Part shown: positions 16,555 to 24,889 of the stretch, in pieces
Layout of the letters: every line of letters starts with the position of its first letter
Numbering within the stretch: the stretch's first letter is position 1
Assembly (NCBI GenBank): GCA_016719395.1
Contig: JADJZF010000001.1
Span: 62,001 to 126,000 of the forward strand
Reading direction: 5' to 3'
DNA: 64,000 bases
Source: Candidatus Amarobacter glycogenicus
GTDB lineage: Bacteria; Chloroflexota; Dehalococcoidia; Tepidiformales; Tepidiformaceae
The notes under the pieces: model-generated
What the model was told of the DNA's origin: nothing
What the model saw: only the letters and a program-made list of their open reading frames with translations
Databases searched by the model: none
Translations under genes and position numbers: made by a program

Positions 16555-17166
16555 CTATTGTGGGCGGTCCAGCGACCACCCGCCGCCGGATCGCGGTCCC
16601 GCCGGTTTGGCGGCGCCCGATGGCAGGTCTTCCGTTTGTTCGGAACGTTGCTGCACGTCGTCGCGGATTTCGCGCACACGCGCCATCCAGTCCCCGGACT
16701 TACCGCCGCGCTTTTCCAGGAGCTGGATGTTTTCGATCCGCATGCCCTTCTCCACTGCTTTGCACATGTCGTAGACCGTGAGCGCCGCCACTGCCGCCGC
16801 GGTCAGCGCCTCCATCTCGACGCCGGTCTTGCCGGTGGTCTTCACGGTCGCTTCGATGCGCAATGCGTCGTCGCCGGAAGCGGTCAGGTCCACGGTCACA
16901 CCAGTGATCGCGAGTGGGTGACAGAGCGGGATCAGGTCCGGGGTGCGCTTCGCCGCCATAATGCCGGCGAGCCGTGCCGTGGCGATCACGTCGCCCTTCG
17001 GTACACCACCCGACTGGATGAGGGCAAGGGTCTCGGGAGCCATCCGCACGGTTGCTTCGGCGGTCGCCACGCGGGCGGTCTCGGCCTTCTCCGAAACGTC
17101 GACCATGCGGGCAGCGCCGCTTGCATCGAGATGAGAGAGCCCGCCGGGGTGTTGGCTATTGTCCAT
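16555..17166 (-). CDS. moaC: Cyclic pyranopterin monophosphate synthase MoaC
   Basis: A 203-residue MoaC, the second enzyme of molybdenum cofactor synthesis. With MoaA it turns GTP into cyclic pyranopterin monophosphate. Signatures: LSHLDASGAARMVDVSEK, GDVIATARLAGIMAAKRT, IPLCHPLAITGV, TTGKTGVEMEALTAA and YDMCKAVEKGM. The catalytic Lys/Asp region is intact. A C-terminal tail of about 40 residues (QQRSEQTEDLPSG onwards) is longer than in most MoaC proteins and looks disordered. It overlaps the small membrane gene by 11 bases. No other moa gene is in the window. Confidence 0.95.
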   Translation of the reverse strand: MDNSQHPGGLSHLDASGAARMVDVSEKAETARVATAEATVRMAPETLALIQSGGVPKGDVIATARLAGIMAAKRTPDLIPLCHPLAITGVTVDLTASGDDALRIEATVKTTGKTGVEMEALTAAAVAALTVYDMCKAVEKGMRIENIQLLEKRGGKSGDWMARVREIRDDVQQRSEQTEDLPSGAAKPAGPRSGGGWSLDRPQ

Positions 17167-17368
17167 GGTGCCTCCGCCACATGACCGTTTCGTACGTCCA
17201 GACGAGTCCGTATGCGGCCGCGCCGATCGCGAGCCCGCCGGGCACGCCCGCCCACGGCGCGACCCACGTATCACTCGCGATGATCCCGATCCCCGCGGCC
17301 GGGAGGAACGTGAGGAAGGCAGCCCTTCGCCGTTCGCTTTCGAACTTTTCGCGCAGTGGATGGCGCAT
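17156..17368 (-). CDS. Small membrane protein
   Basis: A 70-residue protein with a basic N-terminus (REKFESERRRAAF) and two short hydrophobic segments (LTFLPAAGIGIIA and GVPGGLAIGAAAYGLVW), ending WRRHHGQ. I do not recognise a family. Its end overlaps the start of moaC by 11 bases on the same strand, which supports real translation and coupling. Confidence 0.55.
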   Translation of the reverse strand: MRHPLREKFESERRRAAFLTFLPAAGIGIIASDTWVAPWAGVPGGLAIGAAAYGLVWTYETVMWRRHHGQ

Positions 17369-17480
17369 GCTCTCAGTATGGCCGGGCCTGCCCCCGTGGT
17401 GCGAGCGGAAGCGCGTCTTTCAGGTCTCTTCCCGATTCTCGCTTCTCCCTCTTCCTTCGTCCCCACTACCATGCCTCGTA

Positions 17481-18425
17481 ATGGGCGCCTTCACCTTCAT
17501 CCCCCTGCTCGTCATCAAGATCACGCTCGACCCCGTGATGGCCGAATTCGGCCCCTTCACGCTCACCTGGCACGGCCTCTTCACGGCCGTCGGCATCCTC
17601 GGCGGTGTTTCGCTCTCCGTCTGGCTCGCGAAGAAGGACGGCATCCCTGCCGAGGTGGCCCAGGAAATCGCCCTCGTCGGCGTGCCCTCCGCGATCGTCG
17701 GCGCCCGCTTGTTCTTTGTCTTCGAACACTGGGACCGTTTCGGCGATGACCCGCTGAAGATCGTCACCGGCATCACCGAAGGGGGCATCACCCTCTACGG
17801 CGGTCTGCTGGGGGGCGTGTTGGGCGGATTGATCTACTCGCTCTGGCACCGCTGGCCCATCGGCATCGGCCTCGATGCGGCAGCCCCGGGGCTCATCCTC
17901 GGCCAGGGACTTGGCCGCATCGGCGACCTCATCAATGGCGAACACCTCGCCGACAAGACCAGCCTCCCCTGGGGCGTGAAGTACCTCCATCCGGATAGCC
18001 CGCAGTACGTCTGGTGGGTGAACCACCCGGACCCGGACCATCCTCTGAAACCGCTTGATACTTACGCCGTCCACCCCGTCGCAGGCGGTTACGAACTCCT
18101 CGGAGACTTCGTCATCCTGGCAATCCTGCTCTTCGTCTCGCGGCGCTTCATCCGGGTGCCCGGCTGGGTCTTCTGCAGCTATGTGGCGATGTACGGCATC
18201 CTCCGCTTCTGCCTCAGTTACTTCCGGTTCGATGAACAGACCCTCGGTGGAGTGCCGGTGCCACAGCTCACCAGTGGCATCCTCCTCGGCGTCGCAGTCA
18301 TCGCGGCCGGCATCCTCTACCGGAAGCCGGGGCCGATTACCCGCGAATACGCCGAACGTGTCTGGGGCGACCTCCCACTCCCGGGCGAAGACGAGAATTC
18401 CGAGCCCGCCCCGACGCCGGCCTGA
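17481..18425 (+). CDS. lgt: Prolipoprotein diacylglyceryl transferase
   Basis: A 314-residue polytopic inner-membrane enzyme that attaches diacylglycerol from phosphatidylglycerol to the lipobox Cys of prolipoproteins. Family landmarks are present: FTLTWHGLFTAVGILGG, GARLFFVFEH, YGGLLGGVLGGL, the signature GLGRIGDLINGEHL with its essential Arg, the HPVAGGYELL segment and LRFCLSYFRFDE. The central insertion WVNHPDPDHPLKPLD is longer than in E. coli Lgt. I chose ATG 17481 because the frame upstream is not family-like. It fits the many lipoproteins in this window. A glutaredoxin-like gene follows 2 bases later. Confidence 0.95.
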   Translation: MGAFTFIPLLVIKITLDPVMAEFGPFTLTWHGLFTAVGILGGVSLSVWLAKKDGIPAEVAQEIALVGVPSAIVGARLFFVFEHWDRFGDDPLKIVTGITEGGITLYGGLLGGVLGGLIYSLWHRWPIGIGLDAAAPGLILGQGLGRIGDLINGEHLADKTSLPWGVKYLHPDSPQYVWWVNHPDPDHPLKPLDTYAVHPVAGGYELLGDFVILAILLFVSRRFIRVPGWVFCSYVAMYGILRFCLSYFRFDEQTLGGVPVPQLTSGILLGVAVIAAGILYRKPGPITREYAERVWGDLPLPGEDENSEPAPTPA

Positions 18426-18427
18426 CC

Positions 18428-18682
18428 GTGCCCGGCCCGATCCAGGTGACGCTCTACCGGAAGGCCGGCTGTGGGCTCTGCGATCAGGCCGAGTACTACC
18501 TCGCCCGGATCGGAAAGCGCCTTCCGCTCAGTGTGGCGCTCGTCGACATCGCCTCGGACCCGCGACTGGAAGAGCGGTACTTCATGGAGATACCGGTGGT
18601 CGCCGTCGACGGCGTGGAGATCGCGCGGGCGCCGATTTCCGAACGGCGGCTCCAGGATGCCCTCGAGGCCTGCCGCCAGTAG
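18428..18682 (+). CDS. Glutaredoxin family protein (DUF836)
   Basis: An 84-residue thioredoxin-fold protein with the redox motif CGLC (LYRKAGCGLCDQAEYYL), the strand-helix VALVDIASDPRLEERY, and the cis-proline motif EIPVVAVDG. This is the DUF836/glutaredoxin-like pattern. It starts with GTG 2 bases after lgt, so it is co-translated. It probably takes part in thiol-disulfide exchange; the partner is unknown. Confidence 0.85.
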   Translation: MPGPIQVTLYRKAGCGLCDQAEYYLARIGKRLPLSVALVDIASDPRLEERYFMEIPVVAVDGVEIARAPISERRLQDALEACRQ

Positions 18683-18741
18683 CGTGTTCTTGCTCCCCGA
18701 TGCGTAAAATCGGCGCGTAGAATCGGCGAGGGATTCTGACG

Positions 18742-19401
18742 ATGGCGTTCTGCGTGTTCTGTGGTGCCCGGTTGGCGGCTGCAGCCGTCTTCTGTGGCCA
18801 GTGTGGGAACCGCGTCGGCGGGACGCCCGCCGCCGCGCCCGCGCCCGCGCCTGTGGTCGCCTCCCGCGCGAGCCTCAAGCTGGCCCGCCTTCCGCTTCGC
18901 CCGTGGATACTGGTCGCCCTCGCCGGTGCGGCCGCGTTGCTGGGCATCGCCTTCGGGTTCGTCACTGCCGGCGACGAGACAGACGGATTCACCTCGGCCG
19001 CGCAGGCGTCGGCAATCGCGAGTCGCGGCGAGCCCGCGTTCTGGGTGCTGGCCGATGGCCCCATCAGTCCCGGCGAGGAGGTCCACCGGGTTGAGCTCTG
19101 GTACTACCCGGATGACGCGATCGGGCTCAGGTTCGTTGACGGTGTGGAGACCGGCCACGTGAGCGGCGAAATCGGGTTTGTTCCCGGGCGCCGGCTCTCG
19201 GTGTCGCCCGGGCAGCTTCACCGTGACCTCTCGCGAACCGAGACCGAGGCACTCCTCGGTGAGGCCGGCGTCGCCCTGGATATGGATTCGGACTATGCCG
19301 ATTCTTCCGCGTTCTTCTATCGCAAGTCTGCCCTCCTGGTCACGTACCTCGGGGACAGGTTCTTCACCGCCCAGATGTACCACCCGGGGGAGACAAACTG
19401 A
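18742..19401 (+). CDS. Zinc-ribbon membrane protein
   Basis: A 219-residue protein with an N-terminal double-CxxC zinc ribbon (FCVFCGARL ... FCGQCGNRV), a Pro/Ala linker, a single membrane helix (WILVALAGAAALLGIAFGFV) and an extracytoplasmic domain of about 135 residues (ASRGEPAFWVLADGPI...). The topology is ribbon in, sensor or binding domain out. It overlaps the next gene by one base (TGATG). The zinc-ribbon/TM head matches that of the protein at 22959, suggesting that these two genes are a split counterpart of that one. Confidence 0.75.
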   Translation: MAFCVFCGARLAAAAVFCGQCGNRVGGTPAAAPAPAPVVASRASLKLARLPLRPWILVALAGAAALLGIAFGFVTAGDETDGFTSAAQASAIASRGEPAFWVLADGPISPGEEVHRVELWYYPDDAIGLRFVDGVETGHVSGEIGFVPGRRLSVSPGQLHRDLSRTETEALLGEAGVALDMDSDYADSSAFFYRKSALLVTYLGDRFFTAQMYHPGETN

Positions 19402-20626
19402 TGCCGGTCATCGGATGGCTGATTGGAAAGGCGATGATCGCGGCCGGTGGGATACTGGTTTACGGTCCCCTCGTGCTGGGGGTCGGACTCACGATCTACG
19501 CAGGAGTAGCCGTCGGCAAAGGGATTGCCGATGCCGCAGGCGGCGCCAGGGACGCATCGCGGGCTGCGCGGACCGTTGAAGACGCATCACCCGCGGAACT
19601 CGAAGAGCTGCAACGCCAGCACACCGAGGGACAACTCAACCAGCACAAAGGCATCGCCGACGCCGTGAAGCAGGTCCCCCAGCTGGTCAGCGGGATCACG
19701 GACATTTCCCGGCGCGCAGGTGGAGCGTCCGGGACAGCCATGGAAGACCGGGATGTCATCACGGACCCGATCGACACACTCACGGTCCCGTGGACGACGC
19801 CGGGCATCGAGCCGGCAGGGAGTTCGGACCCTTCGGTCGCGTTCGAACCGGTCGAGGGTTTCGCCGTCGCCGGCCGGCCGTTTCCTTTGACGCTGGTTGT
19901 GCGAGGCATCGAGTCGGGGGCGTTCGGTGTGGTGTTCGAGGTGTCTGGCCCGGCGAACATCTCCCTTCAGGAGCTCCAGGTCCAGGGCGGGAGGTCGACT
20001 GCCGAGTGCGACGTGAACGGGCGTGAGGCGGTCTGCGGCATCACGCTGACGATGAGCGAGAACGGCGTGGCTTCGCTGACGGCGAAGTCCGGGAGTGCAA
20101 CGGCGACCGTCACCGTCTTTACGAACCTGGTCGTCAACGGCGGGTTCGAAGATGGATTGAGTGCACCATGGGGTACCGGCATTTACGAACCTCGCCCGCA
20201 AGGGATTTTCTGGGGCGCCGCCGAGGCGGAAGCTGCCGTCGTCGGCGGGGGACACTCCGGTGGGCGTCACCTCCAGATCGTCAACCGCTCGCCGGTCAAA
20301 GGAAACATTTACCGGACGCTCTCGCAGAAAGTGCCGGTCGCGGGGAAAGCCGACCATTGCTTCACGGTCTGGGTTCGGACGGAGAACGGGACCGGCGGCA
20401 TGCTCACATTCCGCCTGAACGACTCCTGGGGAGAGGTGTTGGGGACGCAGGCAGGTTCGCCGGAGTGGCGCCAGTACGCGCACAGCTTCGTCACCGAAGA
20501 CAACAACATCGATGTCCGCATCGTTTCAGAGAACACCGGACCGCCCACATTGACGACCTCGTCCTCACGCCTGGGAGGTGCAAGGTCCCCAACGGTGTCG
20601 TGGCCAGTGGGGCCGCCGCTCGCTAG
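19401..20626 (+). CDS. Membrane protein with C-terminal NGGFE-type domain (frameshifted)
   Basis: About 408 residues once corrected. It has an N-terminal membrane segment (GGILVYGPLVLGVGLTIYAGV), a helical region, a beta domain (residues ~150-250) and a C-terminal carbohydrate-binding-like domain starting LVVNGGFEDGLSAPWGTGIY. That domain matches the C-terminus of the protein at 22959 (RTENGTGGMLTFRLNDSW, NNIDVRIVSENTG). After ENTG the frame is lost: the family continuation IDDLVLTPGRCKVPNGVV lies in another frame and ends at 20626. One base is missing near 20541-20547. The uncorrected frame runs on to 20729 through the LysR gene with no family resemblance. Confidence 0.75.
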
Positions 20627-21492
20627 TGCGCGACGAGAAGGCCCAGTAGCTCCTCCGCTATGCGGGGCAGGTGGCGCCCCTTGCGGCGGATCCAGCCGAT
20701 TTGCCGGTTTAGCTCGGGCACGATCCTGAGCGCGGTAACGTCGTCCCGGCCAGCTACGCTCATGCGGGGCGAGAGCGCGATCCCGCCGCCCGAGGCTACG
20801 AGCGCGAGGATGGCCTGCTGGGAACGGAGTTCGAACGTTGTCCGAAGCTCCACACCCGCGTCGCGCGCCGCCTCGTCGACCATCGAGCGTAACCCGAGGC
20901 CGGGCATCGAGAGCAGCAAGTCCGGCTCCTCCAGGACCTCCCGCAAGGCGATACTGGCGAAGGAGGCCCAGCGGTGTCCCGGGCCAACCGCCAGGAGCAC
21001 CTCCTCGGTCAGCAGCGGATGGATGTCCAGCCGCGAATCGGCCAGCGGGAGGACCACGATCGCCAGGTCGAATTCGTCGGCCAGCACGCGCTCGATCGCG
21101 TCGTCGGTGCCCAGCATCTCGACGAGGATGTGGCAGCGGCTGTGGCGTCGCCCCAGTTCGGCCAGCGCTCGCGGCAGGAGGTTGTCGCTCACCGTCTCCG
21201 TCGCACACATGCGGAGCGACTCCCCGAGGGGTGACTCAGGCCCGGAAACTGCCGCGATCGTCGTCGCTATCTCGTCGAAGACGCGGTCCGCGCAATCGGC
21301 CAATGCGAGCGCCGCCCCGGTGGGCACGACTCTCCGGCCGACCCGGTGGAAGAGCGGGACGCCAAGCTCCTTTTCGAGGGCCCGGAGCTGTTTCGACACC
21401 GACGGTTGGGCGACGAACTCGGCTTCGGCGGCGGCCGTCACCGAGCCGGTGCGGACCACCGCACGAAGGTAGCGGAGATGGTGCAGTTCCAC
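20623..21492 (-). CDS. LysR family transcriptional regulator
   Basis: A 289-residue LysR-type regulator. The N-terminal winged helix-turn-helix is canonical (HHLRYLRAVVRTGSVTAAAE, FVAQPSVSKQLRALEKELGV, LFHRVGRRVVPTGAA). The effector-binding domain has the usual LysR substrate folds (LRMCATETVSDNLLPRALA, DLAIVVLPLADSRLD). It starts with GTG at 21492 (VELHHLRYL), the standard LysR N-terminus. Its target is unknown; the divergent methyltransferase gene at 21657 is a natural candidate. Its last bases overlap the end of the convergent frameshifted gene. Confidence 0.9.
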   Translation of the reverse strand: MELHHLRYLRAVVRTGSVTAAAEAEFVAQPSVSKQLRALEKELGVPLFHRVGRRVVPTGAALALADCADRVFDEIATTIAAVSGPESPLGESLRMCATETVSDNLLPRALAELGRRHSRCHILVEMLGTDDAIERVLADEFDLAIVVLPLADSRLDIHPLLTEEVLLAVGPGHRWASFASIALREVLEEPDLLLSMPGLGLRSMVDEAARDAGVELRTTFELRSQQAILALVASGGGIALSPRMSVAGRDDVTALRIVPELNRQIGWIRRKGRHLPRIAEELLGLLVAH

Positions 21493-21656
21493 GTATGCCT
21501 TCGGGCTATCCAATCGATGAGAAGCATATCTTGGATCGCGGCGACGGCAACAGTGATGCTGGCATGCACCAGTGACGGCGCCGCTGGCCGGCAACCAAAC
21601 GCCGCAGTGGTGAAAGATTTGTCAGCGAGCCGCGCGCTCGGAGACCGGAGATGGAA

Positions 21657-22423
21657 ATGTCGAGTGTGACCGAACGGGTGAAGCAGCAATTCGGCCCGAC
21701 AGCCGAGGCCTACATCAACAGTTCCTTCCATGCCTCCGGGCCGGATCTCGCCCTCCTCGTGAGTTCTTGCGGGTTCGAAGGGACGGAACTGGTGGTCGAC
21801 CTGGGCTGTGGGCCGGGACACACCGCACTCGCCTGCGCCCGCCACGCCGCACAGGTCATCGGCATCGATGTCACCCCCGAAATGGTCGCGGCCGCCAGCG
21901 CGCTCGCGACTCAACGGTCGCTTTCCAACGCGGAGTTCCGGGTCGGCAATGTAGAACAACTGCCGTTCGCGTCGACGAGCGTCGATGTCGTCACGAGCCG
22001 TGTCAGTGCCCACCACTACAGCGACCCGGGCCGCGCCCTCTCGGAGGCATTTCGCGTGCTGAAGCCAGGCGGGTTGATGCTCATCTCCGACACCGTCGCT
22101 CCCGAGGACCCCGCCTTCGCACATTCTTCAACGCCGTCGAGTTCCTTCGTGACTCCTCCCACGTGCGTGACTACAAGGGCTCGGAGTGGATGCGCATGTT
22201 GGCGGCCGCGGGCTTCGTTCCCGAAATGCTTGAACGCTTCCCGCTCGCGCTCGACGGGGCCGACTGGGTGAAGCGGATGCAGACGCCGCCGGAGAAAGTC
22301 GCGATGCTGAAGATGCTTTTCGCAGAAGCGAACCCTGCCATCCGCGCCGCCTTCGAGGTCCGGACGGCCCCGTGGGGCTTCACTATCCCGATAGGCGTGA
22401 TGCGGGCGGTGAAGCCCGCCTAA
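21657..22423 (+). CDS. Class I SAM-dependent methyltransferase (frameshifted)
   Basis: About 255 residues once corrected. Motif I is clear (VVDLGCGPGHTALACARH), then VIGIDVTPEMVAAAS, RVGNVEQLPFASTSVDVVTS and VLKPGGLMLISDTVAPEDPA, typical of Methyltransf_11/UbiE-like enzymes. After EDPA the reading frame changes: the family C-terminus (TFFNAVEFLRDSSHVRDY, GSEWMRMLAAAGF, VKRMQTPPEKVAMLK) is one base off and ends at 22423. One base is missing near 22109-22121. ATG 21657 has GGAG 6 bases upstream. The substrate is unknown. Confidence 0.8.
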
Positions 22424-22448
22424 AACGAGCCGAGGTTATGCTGCGACC

Positions 22449-22937
22449 GTGAGCGAACCCGTTCCCGCCGCACGCTATGCCGCCCGGGCTGTCGTCATCG
22501 ACGATGCTCGCCGGACGCTGTTGTTCCGTGCGAAGGTACCGGGCCGTGTTGGCCGGTTCATCTGGATCGCGCCGGGTGGCGGTATCCAGGAGGGTGAGGA
22601 CGAACTCGCCTGCGTCCGCCGGGAGCTGTTTGAAGAGACAGGACTGTTGGATCCGGAGGTAGGCCCCTGCGTCTGGCAGCGGGACCATACCTTTCGCTGG
22701 GGAACCGGCATGCTTCGCCAGGTCGAGTCGTACTTCGTCGTCCACACGGCCGTGTTCGAGATTTCGACCGAGAACCACGAAGAGGCGGAACGTGAGTTCC
22801 TCGATACGCATCGCTGGTTCACGCTCGAAGAGTTGCGGTCTCATGACGAGACGCTCGTACCAGGGAATTTCGCCGAACTTCTCGCGCCGCTTCTGCGCGG
22901 CGAGTACCCGGCGAACCCCGTCACCGTTGGGATCTGA
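22449..22937 (+). CDS. NUDIX hydrolase
   Basis: A 162-residue NUDIX domain protein. The NUDIX box is complete: GGGIQEGEDELACVRRELFE followed by ETG. The N-terminal strand (ARAVVIDDARRTLLFRA) and the DETLVPGNF tail suit the general NTP/NDP-sugar hydrolase group. It starts with GTG. It removes nucleoside diphosphates linked to another moiety; the natural substrate is unknown. It lies 25 bases after the methyltransferase gene on the same strand. Confidence 0.9.
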   Translation: MSEPVPAARYAARAVVIDDARRTLLFRAKVPGRVGRFIWIAPGGGIQEGEDELACVRRELFEETGLLDPEVGPCVWQRDHTFRWGTGMLRQVESYFVVHTAVFEISTENHEEAEREFLDTHRWFTLEELRSHDETLVPGNFAELLAPLLRGEYPANPVTVGI

Positions 22938-22958
22938 CCGCTCGCGATCTGGGCCGGG

Positions 22959-24041
22959 CTACCGGGGATTCGTCCCCGGAGCGACGGCGCCGTTCGAGAC
23001 CTTGCAGGCCCCTAGCGTCAGTTCCAGGTCATCAACCCACGCGATTCCGGTGTTCTCAGAGACAATGCGGACATCGATGTTGCTGTCCTCGGCGACGAAC
23101 GTGTAGGCGTGCTGCCGCCACGCGGCCGACCCGGTCCCGATACCCAGGGCCTGGGACCACGAGTCGTTGAACCGGAAGGAGAGCATCCCGGAGGTGCCGT
23201 TTTCCGTCCTCACCCAGGCGGTGAAGCAGTGCTGCTGACCTCCGCTCACACCCACTTTGCGGGCGAGCGTACGGTAGACGTGCGGGGCCGCGGCCGTGCG
23301 GTTGGTGATGCGGAGCGAATATGCGCCTCGAGTGTCGCCCTGGACCACCTCAGCGGTGGCATCCGCCGAACCCCAGAAGATGCCACCTGCGTTCGGCTCA
23401 TAGATTCCGGTGCCCCATGGCGCTCCGAGGGCGCCCGATTCAAATCCCCCTCCCGTGATGAGGTTTGGGGGCGGCACGGCCGTGTTCGTCGCAGTGGGTG
23501 GCGGGGTGTTCGTGGGCGCTGGCGTGGCTGTCGCAGCCGCCGGGGCCTGGGTAGGGTTTGACCCCGCCGCCGCCGTCGCGCCGGAAGTCGGGCTTGCGCC
23601 GATGACCGTCGCTCCGGCCGGCGATGTCGGGCTGGCCGATCCCGCTTGCGATGTCGCCGGGGGTAGCGTTGCCCCCGCGGATGGCGCGGCGCTCGCGGAG
23701 CTTCGGGTCGGCGTCCGTTGCTGCACGTTCGCACCGGCAGGTCGGGAGCCGGCCGGCTCCTCCGTGTTGTCGTTCGAACCAGTCAACCAGAGGACGATGA
23801 CAAGTGAGCCCGCGAGCGCGGCCAGCGGCAACACCCCGAACCAGAGAAGCCGTTTCCATGGGAGGGGCGAGGCCTGCTCTGTGCCGGGCGGGCCAGGACT
23901 TGGAGAGGCGGGAGCGGCGAGACGATGTTCATCGGCGGTGACGGGGGCCGCCTGGTCGATGGCGTTGCCGCACTGTGTGCAGTACCTCAGGCCTTCACCT
24001 GCAGCCGCACCGCACTGCGTACAGAAGCGTTCACCGCTCAT
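22959..24041 (-). CDS. Zinc-ribbon membrane protein with extracellular NGGFE-type domain
   Basis: A 360-residue protein: an N-terminal double-CxxC zinc ribbon (FCTQCGAAAGEGLRYCTQCG), one membrane helix (LLWFGVLPLAALAGSLVIVLW), a long Ser/Thr/Ala/Pro linker ending TPAPTNTPPPTATN, and a C-terminal beta-sandwich-like domain beginning LITGGGFESGALGAPWGTGI. The last domain matches that of the frameshifted gene at 19401 over about 150 residues and resembles family-type carbohydrate-binding domains. Cytoplasmic ribbon and outer domain suggest signal transfer or anchoring. I prefer ATG 24041 to the in-frame GTG codons just upstream. Confidence 0.8.
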   Translation of the reverse strand: MSGERFCTQCGAAAGEGLRYCTQCGNAIDQAAPVTADEHRLAAPASPSPGPPGTEQASPLPWKRLLWFGVLPLAALAGSLVIVLWLTGSNDNTEEPAGSRPAGANVQQRTPTRSSASAAPSAGATLPPATSQAGSASPTSPAGATVIGASPTSGATAAAGSNPTQAPAAATATPAPTNTPPPTATNTAVPPPNLITGGGFESGALGAPWGTGIYEPNAGGIFWGSADATAEVVQGDTRGAYSLRITNRTAAAPHVYRTLARKVGVSGGQQHCFTAWVRTENGTSGMLSFRFNDSWSQALGIGTGSAAWRQHAYTFVAEDSNIDVRIVSENTGIAWVDDLELTLGACKVSNGAVAPGTNPR

Positions 24042-24232
24042 TCGCACCACCCGGGCCTGGTGTACTGGACATTCTGGCTCGCGCGTGGACGCGTCCCGCC
24101 TCGAACTGCCGCCGGAAGGGATTCCGGGACGATGGCACTTCGCGCACGCCTCACGCTGTAGTGGGCGGCATTATGCTTCGTGTCCGAAGCATGTCAATCG
24201 GGCGCGGCGTGTCCCTTCGGCCCCGCCACAGC

Positions 24233-24772
24233 CTAGTCCCAGAGGTATTCGAACACCCGGACCGGCTCATCGAAGCCGGGCAGCAGCGTCGGCCCGAAGT
24301 CAATGAAGACGTCTGGCCCCCGCCCGCTCGCCTCATGGGCCGCATCCGTGAGCAGGATCTCGCCGCCGTTGGCATGATTGGTCACGCGGCTGGCGAGATA
24401 GACGGCGACGCCGAAGATATCCCCGTCGGCCTGGATGACACTCCCCCAGTGGATTCCGCAGCGGATCTTCAGCGTGATGTCCGATGGGCTGCACCGGGCC
24501 ACCTCTCTCTGGGCCGTCGCCGCATGGGCCAGGGCTTCATCGACGGTCCGGAAGGTGAGCAGGACCCCGTCGCCGAGCGACCGGACGACCCGGCCCGTGT
24601 TGGTTTCGGCGGGGCGGATGGCGTTGGAGAGGAACTTCAGGACATGGTAGGCACGCGCGTCGCCCAGCTGGCGGGTGATGCGAAGCGACCCGGCGATGTC
24701 GATGAACAGGATCGCACAGCCGGTCGGCCGGAGTTCCCAGGACCCTTCCGCAGCGAGGGTTGGTGTGTTCAA
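24233..24772 (-). CDS. Adenylate/guanylate cyclase domain protein
   Basis: A 179-residue single class III nucleotidyl cyclase domain. Both metal-binding Asp positions are visible (ILFIDIAGSLRI and VRSLGDGVLLTF), as are KIRCGIHWGSV and DIFGVAVYLASRVTNHANGG. The transition-state Asn (VNxAxR in active enzymes) is Tyr here (VYLASR), while the Arg is kept. Activity is therefore uncertain: it may be weak or degenerate. No sensor or membrane domain is attached. It is preceded by the divergent or upstream TlpA gene region. Confidence 0.85.
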   Translation of the reverse strand: MNTPTLAAEGSWELRPTGCAILFIDIAGSLRITRQLGDARAYHVLKFLSNAIRPAETNTGRVVRSLGDGVLLTFRTVDEALAHAATAQREVARCSPSDITLKIRCGIHWGSVIQADGDIFGVAVYLASRVTNHANGGEILLTDAAHEASGRGPDVFIDFGPTLLPGFDEPVRVFEYLWD

Positions 24773-24889
24773 GGCGGTTCGTCTCCCGTGCCGGTCCTCG
24801 GAAGGGTCTCCCGGACGGACCGCACACCCAATCTAGGCAGAAACGCCACGCTGCACAGTGATCGCTTTCACAGTGCGGCCGGCTGCCGG

